64,000 nucleotides of DNA, taken from assembly GCF_000208865.1 (NCBI RefSeq), contig NC_018395.1:713920-777919 (forward strand). Direction: 5' to 3'. This document shows positions 41,056 to 52,700 of the stretch, piece after piece (within the stretch, counting starts at the first letter, position 1; the number at the start of each line of letters is the position of its first letter). The notes under the pieces are model-generated. The model was not told the DNA's origin. It saw only the letters and a program-made list of their open reading frames with translations, and made no database searches. The position numbers and the translations under genes are program-made. The DNA is from Neospora caninum Liverpool. Taxonomy: Eukaryota > Apicomplexa > Conoidasida > Eucoccidiorida > Sarcocystidae.

Positions 41056-41313
41056 ATGGCGTGCGACGAGGTGATCCGGCGGACGACGAGCTTGGCGGTG
41101 CCTACGCCTCCATCCTCGAACGACAAAATCCAATACGTTTTGCTAGGGATTCTGAATTGCTTCTTTTTTGGTGTCGGTATGATCGTCTTGGGCGCCTTGA
41201 AGAACGACACCCCTGATATTCTAATCGGCGTCTTTCAGCTCCTCATTCCTTTCGTTGGCTGGATCTGGGCTATCATCTGGGGCGTCCTCATGGTCCTCAG
41301 GGCTTTGCAATAA
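41056..41313 (+). CDS. Small two-helix membrane protein, 85 aa
   Basis: A single-exon ORF with a strong start context (CACCATGG). It has a polar 25-residue N-terminus and two hydrophobic helices: about 28-44 (LLGILNCFFFGVGMIVLGAL) and about 54-82 (ILIGVFQLLIPFVGWIWAII onward). A short polar loop with Lys-Asn-Asp separates them, and the cytosolic tail is almost absent (LRALQ). The glycines and the GWIWAIIWG signature recall the small SPEC3/Stum-type membrane proteins, but that is an impression, not a proven match. No signal peptide and no catalytic motif. The codon pattern and conservative hydrophobic periodicity argue for a real gene. Function unknown. Confidence 0.72.
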   Translation: MACDEVIRRTTSLAVPTPPSSNDKIQYVLLGILNCFFFGVGMIVLGALKNDTPDILIGVFQLLIPFVGWIWAIIWGVLMVLRALQ

Positions 41314-43776
41314 CCTTGGTAGTCTGTTTCTGCAACGTGAAGACATAGAAGTTGATTGGGAGGCGGGTTTTTCCTCAGCGCAGCAGTAGCAGGCGGGACG
41401 ACTACGCAAGGGATCGAGCATACACATTTCTTGACGCAGTAATGACGGGGTTCGGTCCATGTAGGAACACAAAAGTTGACACACATGGTAGGAAACACGG
41501 AACACTGATTCCTGTTACACCTCAGGGGATATCCCCGCATGTCGAGTTCCGGCTTACAAGTAGAAGGCGGGAACTGTTTTCGTGCGTCGGGGTTTTGTGG
41601 TCAAGTTCACGTGTCGACCTCCGCATGGTTTGTGATAGTTTACGGCGCCATCGATCAATGGCTTCATTCGGAGTCAGATGCACTCATTGCATATTGCTGT
41701 TTTCAGACGAGCCGTGACTTGTGCCGCGTTTACGAATACGCCTGGTCGTTCTATGTGCACGTGTTCGTTGTACACCCACCCTTCTTGCAACTGGGGGAAA
41801 ACAAGCTCGGGAGAACTTTGGCTTGATGGGGATTCTGATGATAACTTTACCTGGAGTTCCATGTGCTGTACTGAGTTTTTGAACGCCCTGAACTGTTACG
41901 CCTAAGCTAGCCGTTGTTTATCCTTGGTACCACACAGACTAACAGGCAACTGCCTCGACGCTGTAGTCGGGAAAGAGGACCTCAAGCTTGGGGCTGAACA
42001 GACTAGTGACGCTACTGAGCGTATTGCTGCTGTGTGGTACGAGAACAACTCTCCCTGAGCGCCTAGTGTACACAAGCACCTGCGCCTGAATCCAGTTGTG
42101 AAGCAGCGATCATGCTGGCTGTGGCATGTGCGAGTATATTCTTAAGCATTAAGGCGTTGCATCAATTCTGAGGAATTCCCAGCAAGGTCTCACGTAGTTT
42201 TAAGGTAAAGCTGCTGCCAGTTTCCTGGAGCCATCTTGAATCAGTTCTGTAGAAAACGCATCCACTCGAGGTGTCTCGGCGGGGGTGTCGGTGAAAACAC
42301 GTGTACTGTCCCGCCGCAGATACTCGGTCTGCTATGACGGCGACGTTGTCATCTATTCTCCCGTATCCCTGAGCAATATTCCACTCCCACAAAGTCGCGT
42401 CTCCGTCAACCTTACGATCACAGTTGAACATACAACAACAGTGGTTTCCTGAACGTTCTTGGATCGCTTGAAGAGGTAAGTGAAAATATCCCCTTCCCTG
42501 AGCTGCTGATGGGCTACAAAAGGTTTTCTTTCCTCTGTGCATAGGTGTGCGTTGGAGCGGAACTCCGACTACCTCCGCTAAAACTGATAAGAAAAAGATA
42601 TACTGTGAAAGCGACAGGTGAACAGTAAGGGAAGCGTCTGGTCGGGAACTGTTGGGACGGAGTACAGAGCAACGGCGACCACCTAACCGTGTCAGTTTCC
42701 TTCATGAAGACTTCACTACCCTGCAGGCCTGTGGATGGTGTCGTGGCCGCTCGATCAGCAGTCTGTGCCTGAATTCACGACGCGCTCTCGCCCCAACATA
42801 AGCCCGGTACGGAGGCTCACATGCACGAAAAAGAGGGTTAATATGAGTTGGATTGCACAGTGAAGCGGTCCGTTTTCCTTCTCCCTGTCGTGGCTCTCTT
42901 CGCCATAATGCGCCACGAGTCAAGGCATCGGTAGTGGACAGGCGGACTGTAAGCGCCGAACAGTCGCGTTGAATCTATCGAGGTTTTGCGAACACCGTAA
43001 GCCGATCAGTTTTTGTGCTTCGCGGTCTCGTAAATTGTGGATATGTGGCATTGGCATGGTGGGAATATGTTCAGGGCAACACTGTCTGCGTCACGACTGC
43101 TGCACTCTTGGTCCTCGCGGGCAGGAGTTTGGTCGTTATCTGGCGGGCCATGATCGCCCGCGCTCTGGTGTGGTAGTTTTTCATGAGGTCAACGCAACAC
43201 CACAGCGTTTTCCCGAGCTCTGTGAGCCCTAGTAACAGAGAAGGGAGGCCGACGCAACGTGACCGCTGCGATGGTGTTAGCGAAACTGCGATCTGGGTTA
43301 AATCTTTTTCGTCACAGTAGGGGTAACAGAAGCATCACCCTAGCACAGGCTGAAAGCTGGCTTGAAGGAGGGTTACACCACCTTCAAGAGATCTGGCCAT
43401 TCCCACTAGTATGAACAAAACTTCGCGATGACTTATCTAACGTTCCGCGAAATCTAACCGTTTCGTGACTCTTACCCTCAAGAGCGCCCTATCGCAATCT
43501 TTCGACTATCTCGTTCATGTGCATACATCGGCGAAAAAGCATGTCCTCGCAGCCAGCAAAATTTTGTGGGTCAAATCGAGGTTCGCTTTCCTTATATCCC
43601 GAACCCCAAAGCAGCGGTATCAAAAAAAATAACCTTGGTGCAGGCACGGCCGCTACCAGAGGGGGGCCATACCAACAGTCCTGCAGTTACAACGCACCAC
43701 TTGCTGTTGTGCTGCCATCTGATTGTCAAACATCCGATGCTATTATTTTCTCTCTACACAATTATATGTATCATAC

Positions 43777-43807
<31 letters not shown>

Positions 43808-46745
43808 CGGATGGTACGAGTATAGCGACTGGCGCGGGCGAGCCCAACCTTCACGTCTCAATCAGTGTAAGCAGCCATGTACAGTGCTTTATACTACAGG
43901 TAATGGCAACTGAATATGCTCAGTCATGCAGATGCAGCCTCTTTATAGTTGGTATTCTAGACTACTACCACGATCAGTTGACGAGAATCATTTCGATTTT
44001 TACTTCATTGGCCACAAGGCATACGGCCTTCCTCGGCACTTCTATCACGCTCCACGGTGGAAAGGCTTCAAGCAATGTAGGATGCGAAGCCAGGTTTCTA
44101 GTGAACAATGTATTCACTCGTTAGTCCTTCTCGATAACAGAGCCCCCACAAGAATTCGATGTCCTTGTTAGGAAACGACGGCATTACGCTGGTTTCCCGT
44201 CAGTATGCTTGAAGCGTCGCTTGACTTTCTCCAAAATCTATGGAATTACGTGCATCCTTCGACCTATTTTGCCGTTGACACTAAAGCGCGAAAGTCCAGC
44301 CTTCCTCAGCAACTGTTACAGGTGGCGGTGTGGGCCAACTTCCCTTATACGGGATTCCCTTACATATGAACCCCGTCTATTCCCTGTACTGCGCCGGTGA
44401 CATGTTCAGGCGGGCAACGGTGGCCTTTTACCTTTTTGCGCCGGTAAAACGCAGCTACGTGTTGCTGATTTCGACTTCCAGGCACGCACCTGGACAGCTC
44501 CACAACAGTGGGACGTATACGAGCTCGAGGGCAGTTCCTTTAGCTCGATGCTTCCAACGTACACTGCGAACTGCTCCTGCACAAACTTCGTGGGGTTGTT
44601 GGCCAAGGTAGTCCTCCTTAGGAAACGCTGGTCACCACCGGGGATAAAGTAATTCCAGTAAAGGTGTAACCGAGGCTTTGGACATAGGGACATTTTTCTT
44701 TTACAACACCACTATGAAAGCAAAGATGGCATAATTGCCACACACAACCGCTGCAGCGCGGTACCGACCAGCCCGCAAGCGCAGCACAGACACCAAGCTG
44801 TCGCGAGGAGGCAAGCAAAACCGTCCTTTTTGCTTCAGTTCGGTTGAATCTTGTATCTATGTCTCACTGGGCAGGAGAGATCTGAATGCGGCGCGTCATG
44901 AAAAGCTTTTGCTTGCCTACCGTCCCGCACACAGCGGCATTGAGCCGAGAGGACTGAGCGCTGGCATTCGCGCAATTCGCTTTTCCGCGCATGCAGTCTC
45001 TAGGCGCGGAAACCGTCGAACCAGAACGTGCTGTACAGCCATGGCTGCATGTATCCGCATCTCTCCACGAAAGGAATGTCTAGATCCCCTTTCGGATGTG
45101 GAAGGGGCATTGAAAATGTGGCGGTATCGCCATAGAGAACCGGAACAGTCAACAAACTTCTGGACTGTCCGTGCCGTACAGGCCGCTTGCGCAAATGCGT
45201 ATACGAGCGACGAGTAAGGCGGACCATGGGAGTCGCCGACGCTTTGCGAGCTGTCACTGTTTCCGCTTCTTCTGTACTTCCACTGTCTGAACAAAATCCA
45301 TTGCTTCGTTTCACCCAGTGGATGCATACTCTGTACCTCGTCGGCGACTCTTTGTTCCGCGGGAAGTCCCCGTTCATCGGTCACCCGTCTCCCTCGGCAA
45401 AGCGCTGCCCCGGCGAACGGGCTGTTTCTCACACTTTTTTCGTTTCTCCAAGACCTGTCGTCTTCTCACCTGATTTCCGAATCACTGGCGTATTCCCTTG
45501 CTGTCCGTCCCTCAATCCTTTTTGTTTTAGGTGGATCAGTCGCCTGCGGCGCGTTTCGCGCAGCCGACAAGTCAACGCGTGCCAGGTGGCAATTGCATGC
45601 CAGATTTCAGCCTGACGAGACCGCCCTCAAGGCGCTGAACCTACGCATTTGTCACTTTTTCGTCACATTTCCCGTTCGGGCCCTCCGAAAGCGCTGGCTC
45701 CAAAGCTTTGCTTGGTGCATCTGCGTCGGTGCCTGGCCTGCGCTCCTCAGCGCGCAGCTTCTTTGCCCGAAAAAGTGTGGCCAATTTGCGAGCGACACAA
45801 GGTACAATGATTTTATGTTTTCCTCCGCTTTTCCCCCGGGTACCTCGGGCGGGGCTCTGCTGTGCCCGCACAAACAGACGGACCCTGAAGGCTCCAGCAC
45901 CTGTTTTACGCTTCTCTCCGACAGCAATTTCTTTGCCTGACGCATCGACTTCCTGGTCTCTCTCCAGTTGTTCGCGTGACGAACTTGTTCAGTGAGCATC
46001 TCCGTCTCCACCCTCGTTCGAGAACGAAGTCCCCCGCATGAAAGCCACTCGAAGCTAAACTCTGTCTCCCCTCCTTTTCCATGTTCCCACCTCAAGGAGA
46101 GCCGGAGCTACGCCGTCAGCAGGGCCATTGAATCTCAACGTCTGTACAGAATTTCGACGCAGCCCGACGTGGCGTGTGACTGACCGGTTGGCCTCTCACT
46201 CTCCGTCGTTCTGTGCTGTCTTTTCTCCTCTGACCTTCCCCTCTCCGTCTTCTCCGTCTCCGAGACGCCACAAAGCTGGAAAGACTTGTAGAAAAACCAA
46301 TGTGCCGGTCGTGCCGACGCTGTCCCTCCCAAAAAATCGGCCGCATGCACACCGTCGAATTTTCCCCGTGTTCTTCGCCAAATTCGAGAACGCAGCATCC
46401 TCCACGCGAAACGCTGGTCGGCTGCCACAAGGCCTTTCCCAAAAGTGGGAACGGCCCCGGTGCGCCTCTCCGGCTCGCCTCTCGCTTTCTCTCCGCTTGT
46501 GCTTCTCGAGGCGACACAGCGCTCGCGTCTCCCTTCTGCATCCACAGAGGCATTCCAGGTAGTTGCGCGTAGGGTCAATGACGTGTAGGCAGTGAGACGC
46601 CTTCCTCCTAGTTTTTCCGCATTTCACGCGTCTGTGGAGCGAGAAGACGCAGTTCCGCGGAAAGCGACTGTCACCCGCTTGTGGCAAAACCTGCCTCGGA
46701 TTTGCCCCGGAGTTTCTGCTGCCTCTGAGCTGCGTTCGTGTCAAG
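41314..46745. other. Intergenic region upstream of the PIP5-kinase gene
   Basis: About 5.4 kb with no supported gene. A (TA)n tract lies at about 43773-43806. Texture returns to the GC-rich, CT-rich type from about 45 kb, which is probably the promoter and 5' UTR of the PIP5-kinase gene. Confidence 0.5.
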
Positions 46746-49700
46746 ATGCGATGCTGCGGGAGCAACCAAGCCAGACGCCGCTCGGCGTCAGCAGCGGGGG
46801 ATTCCCCCCCGACTGAAGCGGTGACAAAGACCGCGCTCGGACTCAAACAGACATTGCAGGGACACATCCGTCTCCCGGTCAAGATGGAACGGGCAGTCCT
46901 CGAAGATATTCTCACAAAGACAAACCTGGGACCAAAAGAAATCAAAGACCTGTACAACAGGTGAGCCTCGCGCCACCCCAGACACCGTCGCTTTCCCCAA
47001 TGTCTCATATGCCTTTTTGTGCATCTATGTATAAAACCATGCATTCATTTATCTGCATGCGTAAATGGGCGGTGGGTGAATGTGAGGACACACATCACTA
47101 CGTACATGGCAATCGTCTGGGAGGGAGAATGACAGGTATTTCTCTTCGGGGAAAGCCTTTGTGCGGGACATATGTATATGTCCGTGTGCGTGGAAACCGT
47201 GTGAGACGTTTCTTTCTGTACATCCCAAAAGAAGCAACGCTCAACCATACACACATGAATATATACATATATACATATATAGATAGAAAGATAGACATAA
47301 ATGTAGATGTAGATACACATATATGTAGATAGATAGATATACATTGGTGAATGCATGCATGTGCGGGTCTCCGTTTCGATATTCCAGATTCCGAAGAATC
47401 GCTCCAGATGGTTCGCTCCCGTTTTCTCGCTTCTGCGACACTTTGGGAGTTCTCGGCATGGTAGACGAGACTTTCCTCGCCGAGCGCCTCTTCAACGCCT
47501 TCGATACAAACGGAGACTCCACAGTGAGCAGTCTGAGAGTATTGGCATCCAGCCTCTTCTCTCCCAAATCGATCTCTGCGGAGTGTCTCTTGGAGCGTCG
47601 ATCGGCTTAGGTCGTTGACCAACGCATGCATTTGTCTTACTTCCTCGTGTACCTAGACATGTGCACATGCATATATATATATATATATATATGCGTATAT
47701 ACGGTGTTCGGATAGCAACTCTACCTATACTTGTATGCTTATATACGAGCGGTGTGTGTAAGTCGAGATGCCATGCGCTCCTTTTAATATGTACCTGCAC
47801 AGATGTATACGAATATATGCATCTAAAATGTCGATGTAGGCTGCATTGGAGTTGCTGCTTGAGTGTGTTGCGGCTGCTTTGTGTTTTGTGGAGCAGCTGA
47901 GTTTCACGGAGTTTGCCGTGGCTCTGGGCATCATGATGCGCGGGAGTGACGACGAGAAATTGGATCTCTCCTTCAAGATTTTGAATCCTACGTACGTCTC
48001 GAACATTTCCACTCGGTTCCTGCCATTCTGTCTTGTCCGTGCATCCGTGCCTTTCTCCCATTTCTCCTCTCTTTCCTTCTTTTCTTCGCCTTCGAGCCGT
48101 CGCTTCCTGGCCTTCTCTTTCCTTGCCTCTCAGCTGCACTGGCTCTTCCGCGTCTGCCTCTTTGAGAGCGCGTGCGACGCGTTTCGCGCTCCGAGCTGGA
48201 GCTGTCGAGACACCCGGGACTTGCGGCATGTGTTGTCTTCTCAGCTACGGAGGCGGCGCAACCTGCTTGGCCGACTACGGCCTCGGAGGGTTCGAGGGCG
48301 AGGACGAAGCGTGCAGCGAGTGGGACCAGGCGTCGGCGGCATCTGCGCCTGCTGACCAGGAGAGGAGACGCGAGGCCTCGTTTCGAAGCGACGCCTCAGG
48401 GCTGCCAACCAGTGAGACTCTCTCGCTCGCGCGCTACGAGGCGCTGAAGCCGCAAATCGAACGCGACACCATTGGCGTCGAAGACTTTGTGCTGCTCATT
48501 CACTGCGTCGACCAAACCCGGAAGGCACTGATTGGGGGTTCGCAGCCGAGCTACCCGGACGCCGAGATCCGGAGAGTCTTTTTGCAAAACGCGACCCAGA
48601 TGCCCGACGGATCCTCCCGCATGATGCTCCTCGACTTCAAACGAGCCGTGCGAACGTCGCCCGCGTTTCTCGCTCTCCTCGGCGTGCTGCCTCAAGAACT
48701 CGCTGTCGACACCTCAGCTGGACACCAGTGCATCCCTGCGGCCAAAAAGGCAGTCTCTTCCATGCGACGTAAGCCGCGGGGTTTACGGCAGAAAGGCCCC
48801 CGCCTGCACGGCGCCTCACGGGCCAGGGAAGACACAGACTTGTTTAAAAAGTCGATACACACACACGCCTTCACTCCGACATGTGTTTGCACATAGATAC
48901 AGAGATTTTATGCAGATTAACCACATATACATATACATATACATATATGTCTATATATATATATATATGGACATCGATGTATGTGTATACAGGTTCAGGT
49001 GTGTATGCTGATCGGAAAGGGATGCGTCGCAGAGGATCAGTTTGTTTTGCTCAGTCTCGCGCTCGTCCATCGATTTCCTTCGCTTGCGGGTTTTCTGTGG
49101 TTCCTGCGTTCCGAGTTCTGCGTAGAGCCGAGTGCGGTTCCGCTCTGTGTCGTCCGCTTTCCACATCTTTCTGCAGGTTTGCAAAGTACAGCGGTGTTGC
49201 GAATGGACAGTCACAAAGAAGGCGTCGAAGCTGTGAAGCAGGAGCTCAGGCGAGTGCGCGAGGAACTGGGGCGCGTCGTGGATTTCGTGAACGGCATCGT
49301 CTCCGCCGTACAGCTGGAGCAAGTCACGCAGGACGCGATCATTGCCCACGCCATCCAAGACGACGACGCCGCGCACATGATCGATGGTAAGTGTCTCCGG
49401 ACAAGCAACTCGGCGTGAGAATCGTGCGCGAGCAAACCTCGGGGAAACCCGAAAGCGAAGGCTTCGCAGAAGGGGGCCATGAGGGACAGGCGAAGAAGGC
49501 ACGTCTCCGCGCGAGGGTCGGGGTCGATTCGCCGGAAAACGCGTCTTTACCAGAGCATTGGCAGAGGGGCCAAACGCCCCAAAGCGACAAGAGACGAAAG
49601 AGGGACAGCGCGTTTTAGTCGCCGCGCGGCTTTGCGGCCGCAAAGAAGAGCGGCGAGCAGTGTGCAGCTGCGCGTTCTCCAGTGTGTGCCGTTTCCAGAA

Positions 49701-52700
49701 GCCCCGCAGGCGCGCCTTCTTTCGCGCCTCTACCGCAAACCACAAAGGCCTCAGAGATCCGAAAAAGTGCTCACGCTGGAACGACCTCTCGAGCCAAGAA
49801 AGACGCCGGAAGGCGAACCTAGGGGAAATTCAGTCGCTCATCGGTTCCACGAGGGCCAACGGCTCTTTGTCTCGTGTTTGCAAATGGGGAGTGAAAACTT
49901 GGAGCGGCCCGAGGATTGGCCCCACACATCGAACTCGCGTGTTTAGACACCTTTCCTCCCTTCCCTTTTGACCTCTCTTCCCCAAGTGGAAAACCGGCGT
50001 TCGCGAGAGGCGCTCTGGTCGAGATCGCTTCCATATTCCCGCCTTATCTTGCCAGAGTTTCTCTCTGCCTCTTCCTCTGGTAAAAATGCCGCCAAGGGGA
50101 GAGCCGTAATATATGGATCGTCGTTATCCCCCGCCGCAGTAGCGAGAGGAAACTGCTTCCCAGCACCTCGCCGCGCTGCGGTCACCCGTGTGTATTCCAC
50201 ACCTTTTTCCGCGCCTCGGGGCTCCTGCATTTTCCTCAGGCGACTTACATCTTATAGGGTAGACTAGCCGTCGCGTCGCCCGCTCGACACGCGCTGTGCC
50301 TTTGTGTCTTTCCCGCTTCCGGCGTGCAGACACCGCGCCGAAAAGCCCTGCGGCTTCCGCCGCGGATCCGGAAGGCGCGTGTGAGAATAGCTTCGCTCGT
50401 TCGACTCCGCAGCGAGTGGAGCCTGCGGGAGAGTCGTGTCGCTCGCTGTCGGCCGAAGATCTCGAGACCATTCCGAGCTTCCGGATTCGGAGCCTGAGCG
50501 AAATCGAGAGAGAAGACCGACTCGCTCGGTCGCGCACCTCCGTCCAGGACGGCGAGGCGGAGCAGTCTCTGAGCGCTCCAGCCTCGCGCGCAGGCGCCGC
50601 GCCGGAGTCCAGAGCCTCTGACCCCGCGCGCGGCGCTGCGGATGACGCGTTGCAAGACGCGACGGGGCACGAGGCGTCGGCGGCTCGGGAACTCGCGCGA
50701 GAGACGCACGCGCACCTCCGGCGGGCGCTGGGGCAACTGCAGGCGGTGCGGGCTGCCGGCGGGGTGAACGCGGTGGAGGAGGCGAACAAGACGATTTCGC
50801 GGATCGAGGCGATTGAGGCCCGGATCGGCCGCATGCTCTCGCTGCTGCGCGATGACGACCGGTCGTCGCTCTCCTCAGCGGGCGTGTCGGCCGGCGAGAA
50901 AGAGAACCGCCGAGTGAGCCGCGTCACAGTCGCGCTGCCGGCGTCGAGAGACTGCACCAGTTTAGGCAACGCAAGTCAGACCCCGGCGTCGAACGGCGGG
51001 CGCGGCAGCCTCAGGTTTGTCGGCGACTACGGATCGTTCAGCTTCATGTCGAGCTCCAAGTCAGGTGGTGTCGGGTCCCGCGACGAGGGCGGGAACCAGG
51101 AGAGCGACGGCGAGGCGCGCGGTGACGGAGACCTCGGACACGGCGCGAGCGATGCGCCGCTGGAGGACGGGGACGCGCAGTCCAGCGGCTCGCCCACGCA
51201 CCTGAACGAGGCCTTCGCCGCCGCGGGCCTCCGGCGCTTCGGCTCGGACCCGAGCCCGTGCGCCGCAGAGCCCGACGGAGAGACAGAAGAGAAGGAGACA
51301 CCCCTCGCCCTGGCACGCGGACTCGAGAGCGGCGCGCGGGACGGGGCCGTGCGGGCGCACACGGCGACTGCAGCGCCGACCTGCAGAAAGCACGGTTTAC
51401 CCGGAAGCAAGTATCGGTCCTTTGCGTCGAAGAAAGTCACCATTCGCCTCAGGAATTCCGAGGCGTCCCAAAGACACTTGACTGACGAGAATGACGCGGA
51501 CGCAATCTTGGCGGTACGCCCACGAGAAGGGACGAAAGGGGAGACAAAAAGGTTCAGGCGTTTCCCACAGCCAGAACAAGGGAAGCGACGGGGGGTATTT
51601 TTTATAAATATAATTTATAATTTTTTTTTGTCTGTATAAAGTAGAAGATCCTATATATATAGGAATATTTAAAACAAAAGACAAACTCGGTCCACAAACA
51701 AGAGCGCGAGGGAATAGGCTGTAGGTCGCCAGAGAGGCGAGAAGAGTGGGCGCGGGGGAGGCGGCAGATCCATACACAGACGCACCGAACGCGAAAAGCG
51801 ACAGAGAGCCACGAAACCAGCTCAGGAATTCAGGAAACCGTTACGGAGACAGCGGTGCGCGTGTCTCTCGTTTGTGTCGGCGGAGGAAACGTTTCACTCG
51901 TGTTTTGTCTTTTGCGCCGCCGACACTTGTTCAGGATGGACTCTCGTCACACCCATGCAGCCGTCATTTCCAGTAAGCCAGAAACGGGGCATCTCTCTGT
52001 GCTTTGCTTGCCTCTGCACTCTGCATCTCCGCCACGTACTTGGACACACATACACCACTCGATCCATTTCTCTGCACAAACGTATCCGTCGATGTGTATC
52101 GGCCCCTCAAAGTAGGATCCTGCCGTTGTTGATGCGTTTTGCCTTCTTTCAGCATGCCGGAAGAGGGATACGCCTGTCTCACTTTGTGGCTCGGATCACA
52201 CTTTTCTTGGAGATGTTGTTTTCAAATCGGAGGTTCTCGCCGATCCCAGTAGCGTCTCGTTGCTTCTGGGCCCCCGGATAGAAACCCGCACGAGAAAGAG
52301 ACATGCGTTATTTCCTCACTGTGTTCGTGCGTTTTCCGTCGAGTCTTCTCCCCATCTTCGCGCTCCCGCCTTCTACCCCTCGGTGCGCACTTTTGAGGGG
52401 ACAGAAGCTTTCTACGCCCCACTGCCGTCTGGTGTTTCCTCCCCCCTTGCCGATTTTTCCTCCCACTCTCTTTGCTCTCTGTCGTGATTCCTGTTTTCCG
52501 TCCGGACTCTCTCGCCTGCTTTAAGGCCCTCCCGTGCGCGCCTTTCCGCTCTTCGTTTGCCTGTGCACGCAGCAAGGATAGCAGCACCCACTCTGGAGAG
52601 ATTCAGCTGCATCGCATGTACATGAACCGACCGAACGTCTCCAAATTCCGTGAGCGCGCAGCCGAGCACCCGCCACACAGGAAGAAATCGCGACTCACCT

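Noticed and set aside
46196..47044. 282-aa open frame on the minus strand
   Set aside because: It overlaps the PIP5-kinase first exon and its 5' flank in antisense, and its Arg/Cys-rich product has no motif. It is a shadow of the sense exon and of high GC.
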